From Pelagibius sp041565695 (GTDB lineage Bacteria > Pseudomonadota > Alphaproteobacteria > Kiloniellales > Kiloniellaceae), in NCBI GenBank assembly GCA_041565695.1, contig JBFGUI010000072.1:1-16647 (forward strand): 16,647 bases of DNA, given 5' to 3'. A model generated the notes under the pieces. The model saw only the letters and a program-made list of their open reading frames with translations, was not told the DNA's origin and made no database searches. Shown here in pieces: positions 7,010 through 14,492 of this stretch. A program made the translations under genes and the position numbers. Numbering within the stretch: position 1 is the first letter of the stretch; each line of letters begins with the position of its first letter.

Positions 7010-7037
7010 GGCGCCCCGGGAAATCCACCCGGGCGCC
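7010..7037 (-). promoter_or_regulatory. Strong hairpin in the leader of the racemase-hydantoinase mRNA
   Basis: Arms GGCGCCCCGGG (7010-7020) and CCCGGGCGCC (7028-7037) pair over 10 bp with one bulged C, around a 7-base loop. On the minus-strand transcript it would lie roughly 45-72 bases before the GTG start. No U-tract follows, so it is not a standard terminator. It may protect or modulate the leader. Confidence 0.45.
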
Positions 7038-7089
7038 ACACAGGGCCGATGGCCTATGACACCGCGAGAATACAGAACGATTGACTCAT

Positions 7090-7108
7090 TTTGAATTTTT
7101 TATTCAAA
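7090..7108. promoter_or_regulatory. Inverted repeat, possible GntR operator
   Basis: TTTGAAT and ATTCAAA are perfect 7-bp arms separated by TTTTT. The site lies in a 56-base stretch (7081-7136) with only 10 G/C, in the divergent gap between the racemase-like gene and gntR. It overlaps the proposed -35 of gntR. Assignment to GntR is inferred from position and symmetry. Confidence 0.45.
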
Positions 7109-7132
7109 TTAAAAATGCAATTATGTTATAAC
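7103..7132 (+). promoter_or_regulatory. Candidate promoter of the gntR-TRAP-amidase unit
   Basis: TTCAAA (7103-7108) and TATAAC (7127-7132) are 18 bases apart, giving a start of transcription near 7139 and a leader of about 43 bases before the gntR ATG. The -10 is good and the -35 is weak. Both boxes sit inside palindromes, which would allow repression by a bound dimer. Confidence 0.4.
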
Positions 7133-7133
7133 A
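7124..7133. promoter_or_regulatory. Perfect 10-bp palindrome over the gntR -10 box, possible operator
   Basis: TGTTATAACA reads the same on both strands. It has the GT...AC half-site pattern seen in operators of FadR-type GntR regulators, here with a 4-base centre. It covers the proposed -10 TATAAC, so binding would block transcription. The identity of the binding protein is inferred. Confidence 0.45.
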
Positions 7134-7181
7134 CATTGCGAAAACAGGATTTCATTCTCTCACTATAGGAACGCATACGAT

Positions 7182-7925
7182 ATGAGAGAGGCGCAGTCCT
7201 CCCCGGGCTTCGACGGATCCAGTGCTGCCGGCCGTGGGATACGGCGGCGCAGCCTGCATCGGCACGTCACCGACCAGCTGCGCGACATGATCGTCGAGAA
7301 CGAGCTGAACGCCGGTGAGCGCATCGACGAAAAGGCGCTCTGCGACCTCTTCGAGATTTCGCGGACGCCGTTGCGCGAAGCCCTTAAAGTGCTGGCGGCG
7401 GAAGGCCTGGTCGAGTTGTTGCCGAACCGGGGGGCACGGGTCGCCGCGCTGACAGAGCAGGATATTGTCGAACTGTTCGAGGTCGTCGCCGGAATCGAGC
7501 GCATGGCCGCGGAGTTCGCGGTCGAGCGTGCAATCGACGCGGAGCTTGTCGAACTGCGCCGCGCCCATGACCGCATGGTGCGGTTCCACGAGACCCGGCG
7601 CCGATCAGACTATTTCCGGCTGAACCACCGAATCCACAACATGGTCATCGAGCTGTCCGGCAATGCGCTGTTGGTCGAGACGCACGCGCAGCTGATGGCG
7701 AAGATCCGGCGAGCGCGCTTCACGGCGATTCTGAGCCAGGAGCGTTGGGACCAGTCGATGCGCGAGCACGAAGACTTGATGCGGGCGCTCGAAGCGCGCG
7801 ACAGCGAGGCCGGAAGGATTTTGCAGGACCACGTCCTGGCGACAGGAAAAGTATTGTTGAAATGTTTGGGAGAGGAACTCGGCGAAGAGGCGCCGCGCAA
7901 GCGGCTCCGCCGCGCGGCCCGATAA
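7182..7925 (+). CDS. GntR-family transcriptional regulator, FadR subfamily (FCD domain)
   Basis: This 247-residue DNA-binding regulator is very likely the local controller of the catabolic cluster. Residues about 24-92 form the winged helix-turn-helix, with the recognition segment ISRTPLREALKVLAAEGLV and wing PNRGARVAAL. Residues about 95-230 form the all-helical FCD ligand domain. Its metal-site pattern is visible as N148-x3-H152 (NHRIH), H196 (REHEDL) and H217 (QDHV). Such domains bind small organic acids, often through the metal, and release DNA. The C-terminus is basic (RKRLRRAAR). AGGA lies 11 bases before the ATG. It is the first gene of a rightward unit ending in the amidase, and divergent from the racemase-hydantoinase pair. 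Autoregulation is suggested by palindromes over its own promoter. Confidence 0.9.
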   Translation: MREAQSSPGFDGSSAAGRGIRRRSLHRHVTDQLRDMIVENELNAGERIDEKALCDLFEISRTPLREALKVLAAEGLVELLPNRGARVAALTEQDIVELFEVVAGIERMAAEFAVERAIDAELVELRRAHDRMVRFHETRRRSDYFRLNHRIHNMVIELSGNALLVETHAQLMAKIRRARFTAILSQERWDQSMREHEDLMRALEARDSEAGRILQDHVLATGKVLLKCLGEELGEEAPRKRLRRAAR

Positions 7926-7996
7926 GCGTCTGCAGAAACGCTGGGGGTCGACCGGAAACGCCCAAGGGCGAACCACGAGACAACAGGAGGCCAATC

Positions 7997-9043
7997 ATGA
8001 AAATCCTTAGGACGCTGACCCTCGTCAGTGCGGCATACTGCCTGACCGGCGGCGTCGCCAACGCCGAGACACTCGAACTGAAAGTGCTCGGGCAGCCGCT
8101 GGCGACCGGACTCATTCAGAAAAACAAGGAAGAGCCTTTCTTCAACAGTCTAACGAAGATCGGAGACCTGGACGTCAAGGTCGACTACAAGCCGCTCGAC
8201 GTTACCGGCATCAAGGACGTCGAGGAACTCAGGGTTCTGAAGGCCGGCCTCTTCGACATCGTTTCGCTGCGCATGTCGCAGGTGTCGCGCGACGAGCCGA
8301 CGATTCTCGGCCTGGACCTCGTCGGCCTCAATCCAGACTACGAGACCGGCCGCAAGACCGCCGAAGCCTTCTCCGGTTATCTGGACGAACGGCTGCAGGA
8401 GCGCTTCAACACCAAGCTGCTTGGGATCTGGCCCTTCGGTCCGCAGGTTCTGTTCTGCAAGCCGGAGATCACCAAGCTGACCGACCTGGGCAAGGGCTAC
8501 AAGGTGCGCGTCTACGACCAGAATCTGGCAAAGTTCGTCTCGTCGGTCGGGGGCACGCCGGTGCCGATCAGCTTTCCGGAAGTTCACCAGTCGCTGGCCC
8601 GGGGTGTCGTCGACTGTGCGATCACCGGTCCGAGTTCCGCCAACTCGGCAGGCTGGCCGGAGGTGACCAGCTACGTGCTGCCGCTGGGCTTCCAGATCGC
8701 CCTCAACGGCTATGGCATCAACCTGGACACCTGGAAGAAGCTGACGCCTGAGCAGCAGACCTCCCTGCAGTCCCAGATCGACACCCTGGTGGACGATATC
8801 TGGAAGTACTCGGAGCATCTCTTCGAGGACGCCGTCCGCTGCAACGTCGGCGAAGAGCCCTGCGAAACGGTCAAGAAGTACAGCCTCAAGGGCGTGCCTG
8901 TCGGCGAGGAGGACCTGAAGATCGTGCAGAACGCCGTACGCGAGGTCTCCTATCCTGAGTGGGCCAAGATCTGCGACCAGAGCAACCCGGGCTGTTCCGA
9001 CGCCTGGAAAGCCAAGGTAGGCCCCATCATCGGTATGGAGTGA
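7997..9043 (+). CDS. TRAP transporter substrate-binding protein, DctP family
   Basis: This 348-residue periplasmic binding protein presents substrate to the TRAP membrane subunits. A Sec signal peptide is clear: basic MKILR, a hydrophobic run, then a likely cleavage after ANA (residue 23). The DctP signature is present as GYKVRVYD, whose R171 matches the Arg that salt-bridges the substrate carboxylate in nearly all characterised members. It is followed by the typical PVPISFPEVHQSLARGVVD hinge segment. The mature protein has six cysteines: C154, C207, and two CX6C pairs, C282/C289 and C326/C333. Disulfides are therefore plausible. AGGAGG (7985-7990) is 6 bases before the ATG. The gene starts 71 bases after gntR, with no obvious promoter between. 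The ligand is probably a carboxylate. Confidence 0.92.
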   Translation: MKILRTLTLVSAAYCLTGGVANAETLELKVLGQPLATGLIQKNKEEPFFNSLTKIGDLDVKVDYKPLDVTGIKDVEELRVLKAGLFDIVSLRMSQVSRDEPTILGLDLVGLNPDYETGRKTAEAFSGYLDERLQERFNTKLLGIWPFGPQVLFCKPEITKLTDLGKGYKVRVYDQNLAKFVSSVGGTPVPISFPEVHQSLARGVVDCAITGPSSANSAGWPEVTSYVLPLGFQIALNGYGINLDTWKKLTPEQQTSLQSQIDTLVDDIWKYSEHLFEDAVRCNVGEEPCETVKKYSLKGVPVGEEDLKIVQNAVREVSYPEWAKICDQSNPGCSDAWKAKVGPIIGME

Positions 9044-9117
9044 GTTGGGGGCGGCGGGTGCCGGCAGAGCATCCGCCGCCGCGATATCCGGCACTGCTAC
9101 ACCCGAGGGAGGTCTCC

Positions 9118-9672
9118 ATGAAACGGGTCGAGACCGTGCTGAGCGTTGTCTTCGGGGCCATCTTCGTTGCCTTGTCCTTTTTCGTTACGGCTGAGACCCT
9201 ACTGCGAAAGTTCTTCAACTTCTCCTTCCAGGGCGCGGACGAGCTGGGCGGATACGCTCTGGCGGTGGGGTCGTCGCTGGCCTTTGCCGTCGCCCTGATC
9301 GGGCGCAACCATATTCGGATCGACCTGCTGCACGAGCGCGGCACGGCGGGTTTTCAGGCCCTAATGAACTGGCTGTCGATGGCGCTCGTCGCGGCACTCG
9401 GATTGCTGTTCGTCTGGGTCGGCTTTCAGGTCATCGAAGATACCATGCTCTACCAGAGCACAGCGCCCACGCCCTGGGCTACGCCGCTCATATACCCGCA
9501 GAGCGCATGGTACGCGGGTCTCTGCATCTTTGCCGCCGCCGCGATCTTCTTCGCGATCCGCGCAAGCTATCTGCTGCTCGCCCGCCGGATCGGGGATCTC
9601 AACACAGAATTTCACCCGAAAGGCCTCGATGAAGAACTGGAAGAGGAACTCAGTGACCTACAACGCCGCTAG
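9118..9672 (+). CDS. TRAP transporter small membrane subunit, DctQ family
   Basis: This 184-residue inner-membrane protein has four predicted hydrophobic helices (about 6-25, 44-62, 82-103, 127-154), the usual topology and length for DctQ. The segment GRNHIRIDLL after helix 2 matches the family pattern (hIrvdl). DctQ pairs with DctM to form the Na+-driven TRAP permease. The C-terminal tail is highly acidic (DEELEEELSD). The ATG was chosen because GGGAGG lies just upstream and the hydrophobic helix starts right after it; upstream in-frame sequence is the end of dctP and spacer. It lies 74 bases after the binding-protein gene and 33 bases before the large subunit. Confidence 0.9.
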   Translation: MKRVETVLSVVFGAIFVALSFFVTAETLLRKFFNFSFQGADELGGYALAVGSSLAFAVALIGRNHIRIDLLHERGTAGFQALMNWLSMALVAALGLLFVWVGFQVIEDTMLYQSTAPTPWATPLIYPQSAWYAGLCIFAAAAIFFAIRASYLLLARRIGDLNTEFHPKGLDEELEEELSDLQRR

Positions 9673-9705
9673 GCGGGCGCGGGCGCGACAGGGAGCTGTC
9701 GGCTG

Positions 9706-11010
9706 ATGGACGTAGCAACGATTTTGGCCGCCTTCGGCATCATGCTCGCGCTGATGCTGGCAGGCCTGCCTATCGCTGTCGTGATGGTCCTGATGGGCAC
9801 GGTCGGCGGCGTACTGGCGTTCGGCTGGCCCATCATGTCCTCGGTGGGTCCGGTGGTCTGGGGGACGCAGAACGAGAACATTCTGACGGCCATTCCCCTT
9901 TTCATCCTGCTGGGCGAGATCCTTCTACGCAGCGGCATAGCGGACCGCATGTACGGCGCACTCTCGCTCTGGCTCGGGCGCCTGCCGGGCGGCCTCCTGC
10001 ACACCAACATCGGCTGCTGTGCCCTCTTTGCCGCGACGTCCGGTTCCTCCGTCGCGACGGCGGCGACGATCGGAACGGTCGCGCTGCCGGCCCTGAACGA
10101 ACGTGACTATCCGAAGCGGGAGTCTCTCGGCACCCTCGCGGCGGGCGGCACCCTCGGCATCCTCATCCCGCCCAGCGTCAACCTGCTGGTCTACGGTTCC
10201 CTGACCAACACGTCAATCGGGCAGCTTTTCATTGCAGGCATCGTTCCGGGCCTGCTGCTGACACTCCTGTTCATGGTCTACATCGCGGGAAGGAGCACTT
10301 TCGGCAGCAAGACTATTTCCGCCGAAGCTGCGGTCCCCCTGCTGGTTAAACTCCAGGGTTCGCGCCACCTGATTCCACCGGTCGTCATCTTCCTGATCGT
10401 CATGGGATCGATCTATCTGGGACTGGCCACGCCGACGGAGTCCGCTGCCATCGGGGTCGTCGTGGCGCTGGCCTTTGCCGCCGGCGCCCGCTGCCTGAGT
10501 TTCGAGTTTCTCCAGCATTGCTTCGTCCACACAGCGCGAACGACAGGCATGGTCCTCCTGATCATCGCGGGCGCCTTCATCCTGAACGTTACCCTCGCCC
10601 TGCTCGGGGTTGCGCAGACCATGACCGGCTGGGTAGCCGGGCTCGGGCTCTCGCCCCTGGGCCTGCTGCTGTCCCTGATCGTCTTCTACCTCTTTCTCGG
10701 CATGTTCATGGACGTGCTCTCGATGCAGGTGCTGACGATCCCGATCGCGGTGCCGATCGCGATTCAGGCGGGGATCGACCCGATCTGGTTTGGAATCTTC
10801 GTCGTTCTCATGTGTGAACTGGGGCTGATCACGCCGCCGGTCGGCATGAACCTCTACGTCGTGCAGGGGGTCAGGCCGGATCGCGGCGACTTCAGGGACG
10901 TCATCTGGGGCTCGGTTCCCTACGCCGTTCTCATGCTGCTCTTCACGCTGGTTCTCATCGCCGCTCCGGACCTCGTGCTTTGGCTGCCCCGGACGATGAT
11001 CGGGCCGTGA
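9706..11010 (+). CDS. TRAP transporter large membrane subunit, DctM family
   Basis: This 434-residue polytopic permease is the transport domain of the TRAP system, coupling substrate import to a sodium gradient. Family features include SGSSVATAATIGTVALPAL (about 120-140), GGTLGILIPPSVNLLVYG (about 147-165, a re-entrant-loop region with the IPPS signature), ATPTESAAIGVV in the second half, and LGLITPPVGMNLYVVQG near the C-terminus, the second repeat's counterpart. About a dozen hydrophobic helices are visible and length is typical. GGGAG lies 10 bases before the ATG. Its stop overlaps the GTG start of the amidase in the sequence GTGA, which implies translational coupling of import to hydrolysis. 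Confidence 0.93.
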   Translation: MDVATILAAFGIMLALMLAGLPIAVVMVLMGTVGGVLAFGWPIMSSVGPVVWGTQNENILTAIPLFILLGEILLRSGIADRMYGALSLWLGRLPGGLLHTNIGCCALFAATSGSSVATAATIGTVALPALNERDYPKRESLGTLAAGGTLGILIPPSVNLLVYGSLTNTSIGQLFIAGIVPGLLLTLLFMVYIAGRSTFGSKTISAEAAVPLLVKLQGSRHLIPPVVIFLIVMGSIYLGLATPTESAAIGVVVALAFAAGARCLSFEFLQHCFVHTARTTGMVLLIIAGAFILNVTLALLGVAQTMTGWVAGLGLSPLGLLLSLIVFYLFLGMFMDVLSMQVLTIPIAVPIAIQAGIDPIWFGIFVVLMCELGLITPPVGMNLYVVQGVRPDRGDFRDVIWGSVPYAVLMLLFTLVLIAAPDLVLWLPRTMIGP

Positions 11011-12443
11011 CCGGCATGCGCGCGTTTCCCCTCTGGAAGCAGAGCGCAAGCGAAATCACGGCCCTTTTCGCCGCGGGCGCGCTGTCGCCCGTCGAACTGC
11101 TCGCCGAAGTGAAAACGCGGATCGAACGCATAAACCCATCGCTCAACGCCATCGTGGCGCTGGACGACGAAGGCGCCGCCGCCGCCGCCCGGCAGAGCGA
11201 GGCGCGCTGGCGGCGCGGCGCGGCCCTCGGTCCGCTGGACGGCATTCCGATCACGGTGAAGGAGAACCTTCTGGTGAAGGGCCTGCCGGCGACCTGGGGG
11301 TCCCGCTTCTTCGCCGATCACCGGCCCGCAGCCGACGAGCTTCCTGTGGCCCGGCTTCGCGCTCAGGGCGCGGTCCTGCTCGGCAAGACCAATGCGCCCG
11401 AGCTGACCCTGGAAGGCTATACATCGAACTTGCTGTTCGGTACGACCCGGAATCCCTGGGATCTCGACCTCACGCCCGGCGGCTCGAGCGGCGGCGCTGC
11501 CGCATCGGTAGCCGCGGGGCTGACCCCTCTGGCCCTGGGCACGGACGGCGGCGGGTCTATCCGCCGGCCGGCAGCCCATACCGGTCTCGTCGGCGTCAAA
11601 CCCAGCATCGGCTGGGTCGCACGCGGCGGTGGCTTTCCGAATATTCTCCTGGACTTCGAAGTCGTCGGTCCGTTGGCGCGCCGCGTCGGGGACGCCGTCG
11701 ACATGCTGGACGCCATGGCCGGCCCGAACCGGCGCGACCGCAAGTCCCTCTTCCCACCGGCTGCACGGCACTGTGCCGCGGGCCTGGACCGGCCGCCGGA
11801 CTCCCGGCGCATTCTGTTCGTGCCGAAGTTCGGCAACAACCCGGTCGACCCGGCGATCGACGCCAGCGTGCGAAGGGCCGCCGGAGTTCTTGAGTCCATG
11901 GGCCACCGCGTCGAAGAAGGCGAACTGCCCTTCGATGTGCGCGCCCTGAATGAAGCCTGGCCGGTGATCGCCGAGGTCGGGGTTGCCTACCTGATGCACC
12001 TCCATCCCGAGGCCGGAGAGACCTTCGCCGAGCGTTTCGTTGCCATGGGAGACAGAGGCTCGCTGGTGCCGGCATACCGCTATCTCGAGATTCTGGAGAT
12101 GATCGACCGCTTCCGCCAGGACGTCGCCGAAGCCTTCCGCCACGTCGACGTCATCATGACTCCCTCGATCGCGGCTCTCTCCTGGCGGGCGGAGGCGGCC
12201 TATCCGGAGACGATCAACGGCCGCAAGGTCGGACCGCGCGGACATGCCGTGTTCACCGGCTGGGTGAATGCCTGCGGACATCCGGCCGTCAGCCTCCCCG
12301 CCGAGCCGGCGCCTGGAGGTCTTCCCATCGGTTTCCAGCTGGTGGGTGACTTCGCCGCCGACAGCGACCTGCTCCGGCTTGCAGCGGCCTACGAGCGGGC
12401 CGCGCCATGGCATGATAAATGGCCGCTGCTTCCCGGCGGATAG
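11007..12443 (+). CDS. Amidase-signature family amidohydrolase
   Basis: This 478-residue enzyme has the complete Ser-cisSer-Lys triad: K85 (PITVKENLL), S160 (TPGGSSGGAAAS) and nucleophile S184 (GTDGGGSIRRPA). It hydrolyses an amide, carbamoyl or related C-N bond to an acid plus ammonia. Family members include half-amidases, carbamoyl hydrolases, glutamyl-tRNA amidotransferase A and nylon-oligomer hydrolases. Absence of gatB/gatC and the catabolic context argue against GatA. The chosen GTG overlaps the dctM stop by 4 bases; an ATG at 11016, three codons on, is an alternative. It is the last gene of the regulator-TRAP unit. The most economical role is to act on the ring-opened product of the hydantoinase, or on the imported amide itself. 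This is inferred from neighbourhood. Confidence 0.88.
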   Translation: MTGMRAFPLWKQSASEITALFAAGALSPVELLAEVKTRIERINPSLNAIVALDDEGAAAAARQSEARWRRGAALGPLDGIPITVKENLLVKGLPATWGSRFFADHRPAADELPVARLRAQGAVLLGKTNAPELTLEGYTSNLLFGTTRNPWDLDLTPGGSSGGAAASVAAGLTPLALGTDGGGSIRRPAAHTGLVGVKPSIGWVARGGGFPNILLDFEVVGPLARRVGDAVDMLDAMAGPNRRDRKSLFPPAARHCAAGLDRPPDSRRILFVPKFGNNPVDPAIDASVRRAAGVLESMGHRVEEGELPFDVRALNEAWPVIAEVGVAYLMHLHPEAGETFAERFVAMGDRGSLVPAYRYLEILEMIDRFRQDVAEAFRHVDVIMTPSIAALSWRAEAAYPETINGRKVGPRGHAVFTGWVNACGHPAVSLPAEPAPGGLPIGFQLVGDFAADSDLLRLAAAYERAAPWHDKWPLLPGG

Positions 12444-12923
12444 GCAAACTTCGGTCTTTAGTCTCGCGGGCCCGCCTGATGCACCGGCTTGGCCCTTGGC
12501 AGGTGTTTCTGGATGATTCTTCTGCCTTGAGGGTCGATTTCTTCCTTAGATCGTCTTCTCAGTATCGCTTTTCAATTTACTGCGCTAACCGGGGGCGTTG
12601 TTGTCGCCTTTCGGCACTAAGCGGCCGAGTGACAGCCGGCCTGCAACGGTTCGAGATGATCGAGATGCGGACGCTGGCGCCGCTCGGCCAGCGCTCGCTA
12701 AACTCCCTACGCCTCGGAGGCCGGCGCCGGCAGCAGCCGCGGCAGCCCGCAACGGCGGCGAGGTTGCAGAACAGGGCGTCGAAGCTCCAGTTGTCGCAGG
12801 CGAAATCGAGCAGCGGCAACGTTACCGTCAGCGCAGTGAAGGGGCCTCTGCACCCGGCCGTGGCCAGACGGCGCCCTCCTGTGCCACACTCGCCCTCTGC
12901 GCCGCCATCTGAGGGGATCCACC
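12444..12923. other. 480-base gene-poor gap, possible decayed minus-strand coding fragment
   Basis: The first 150 bases (12444-12595) are less GC-rich than the surroundings and show nothing recognisable apart from the palindrome GCGGGCCCGC at 12466-12475. From about 12850 down to 12730 on the minus strand, one frame reads TLPLLDFACDNWSFDALF, then CNLAAVAGC, with almost every codon ending in G or C, as real genes here do. It has no credible start, then runs into Arg-rich sequence. I read it as a possible remnant. A GAGGGG ribosome site at 12911-12915 belongs to the next gene. No terminator with a T-tract and no RNA gene is seen. Confidence 0.3.
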
Positions 12924-14408
12924 ATGGCGCCGCCCGCCGCCGATGCGCGTCTCGAAGAACAGGCCGGCACGCTCTACGGGCTCTATGAACGCAAGGCCAA
13001 GGCCTTTCGCACGGCGCTGATCAGCGTCATGAGCCTCATCACCATCATCCTGACGCTGGTCTTCTATCCCTACGTGACCTTCCGCGGCGAGCGCTACGCG
13101 CTCGAGACGGCGCAGGAGAAGAACGACAAGGCGCTGTCAGAGGCCGAATGGGTCTCGGCGGAAACCGCCAGTCAGCTGGAGGCATACCGCCGGGCGATGC
13201 AGGACGATTTCCGGCGCATGAGCGATCTCGGCCCCGATGCCCTGCAAGAGGCCGCGGCGGCGCACGCGCGCGTTCTGGCGGGCATCAGGAGAGCGCTTGA
13301 CGCTGACCCGGAGGCGGCGGCCTGGCTTGCCCGGGCCAGGGCCGGAGAGGATCCGCCCCAGGACCTGCGGCGGCGCCATGCGGAACTGCGCCAGGGTCGG
13401 CGCGAGCCCTGCTTCTGGCTGGCGGGCGAGGCCTGGCTGCGCTGCGCGCTGAAGGAAGCGGCGGCCGAAGCCGACAGCCCGCTGGTCAGGGAATTCGAGC
13501 GCGGCCGGGTCACCGAATTGCGCCGCGAGCTTTTCGGCGATCTGGCGGTGGCGCTCGCGGCGCTCAGGGACTCCTTCGCGGCCTATCTGCTGAGCGGGGA
13601 GACGACCTGGCGCTTCGATGCGCGCGCCGTCGCCGCCGGCATGTCGGAGCGGCACCGGATCCTCCTGCGCGTCAACTCCGACGACTGGACGCAGCAATTG
13701 GAGATCCCCGGTCGGCTGAAGGCGCAGGCGGAGCGCTATGCGGCGCTCTATCTGCAGCTCCTGGAAGCCCACGAACGCTTTGTCATCGAGACCGCGAACA
13801 GGCTGCGGGAGGAACAGCGGAATCTCGAAAAGGAAAAGGCGCGCATCGCCGGCGAGCTCGAGGTCATCGCCGGCAAGCTGGAAGGGCTGAAGGGACTGCA
13901 GGACATCGAGACCCCCTTCGGCACCCTGCCGGTCGGCATCAACGAGCTGGTGCTGCTGTTCCCGGTGCTGGTCGCCGCCGGCTTCATGCTGATGGCCGCG
14001 CTCTACGTCGAGAGCCTGGAACTGCGCCAGGAATACCGCATGCTGACCCGGCTCACCGATCCCGGCGGCGAGATCCTGCCGGACCGCCGTGTCGCCCTGA
14101 TCGCGCCGCTGTGGATCGATCCCCTGAAGCCCCTGCCCCACCGCGTCTATCGCGGGTTCATCCTGGGTCTGCCGGTGCTGGCCTTCGCCGGTGCCATCTG
14201 GCTGCTGGCCGGCAACCGGCTGCTGACCGGCCCCTTCATCAGGGAAGCACGGCTCAACGAGGTCATCTACTTCGGCCTCTATATCGCCAGCACGCTGACC
14301 ATTGTGGAAGGACTCCGCCGCATCGCCCGGGCGCTCGGGCAGCATGCGGTCAAGGAGAAGGCGGAGGCGGCGCCGGAGCACAGCGGCGCCGATCCGGACG
14401 CGCCGTGA
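12924..14408 (+). CDS. Uncharacterised membrane protein with large soluble loop and coiled coil
   Basis: I do not recognise this 494-residue protein. Hydrophobic segments lie at about 29-51, 341-362, 411-429 and 446-463. Between the first two is a loop of about 290 residues, rich in Ala, Glu and Arg and largely helical, ending in a probable coiled coil (about 282-325, e.g. EEQRNLEKEKARIAGELEV). The loop has a single cysteine pair, C163 and C174. If the N-terminus is cytoplasmic, the loop is periplasmic. A short stretch near 365-410 joins the second and third segments, and the tail is acidic. The start is supported by GAGGGG 9 bases upstream. It stands 84 bases before the cyclase gene on the same strand and could share its transcript. 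No enzymatic motif is visible; a sensor, scaffold or envelope role would be a guess. Confidence 0.7.
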   Translation: MAPPAADARLEEQAGTLYGLYERKAKAFRTALISVMSLITIILTLVFYPYVTFRGERYALETAQEKNDKALSEAEWVSAETASQLEAYRRAMQDDFRRMSDLGPDALQEAAAAHARVLAGIRRALDADPEAAAWLARARAGEDPPQDLRRRHAELRQGRREPCFWLAGEAWLRCALKEAAAEADSPLVREFERGRVTELRRELFGDLAVALAALRDSFAAYLLSGETTWRFDARAVAAGMSERHRILLRVNSDDWTQQLEIPGRLKAQAERYAALYLQLLEAHERFVIETANRLREEQRNLEKEKARIAGELEVIAGKLEGLKGLQDIETPFGTLPVGINELVLLFPVLVAAGFMLMAALYVESLELRQEYRMLTRLTDPGGEILPDRRVALIAPLWIDPLKPLPHRVYRGFILGLPVLAFAGAIWLLAGNRLLTGPFIREARLNEVIYFGLYIASTLTIVEGLRRIARALGQHAVKEKAEAAPEHSGADPDAP

Positions 14409-14492
14409 GCGCCGCTGCCCGGCCTGGCGGAACACCCTAGGGGCCGCGCCGATCCGTGCTAGGATCCAGCCGCGTACTCAGGGAGGTGACAG

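Noticed and set aside
7925..7996. Small inverted repeats AGCGT/ACGCT and CGCCC/GGGCG between gntR and the TRAP binding-protein gene, as an attenuator
   Set aside because: Arms are only 5 bp, no U-tract follows, and they are expected by chance in GC-rich spacers.
11007..12443. GatA subunit of the glutamyl-tRNA amidotransferase
   Set aside because: The amidase triad is shared by the whole family; no gatB or gatC is adjacent and the gene is coupled to a transporter operon.
12466..12475. Palindrome GCGGGCCCGC after the amidase as a terminator
   Set aside because: A gapless palindrome cannot form a stable hairpin loop and no T-run follows.
12598..12912. A 104-codon plus-strand frame in the 12.4-12.9 kb gap
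   Set aside because: It has no ribosome site or recognisable motif, and is Ala/Arg-rich as expected of a chance frame.
13137..14435. A 432-codon minus-strand frame
   Set aside because: It is antisense to the membrane protein, rich in Gln/Arg/Gly without motifs, while the plus frame has coherent hydrophobic helices and a ribosome site.
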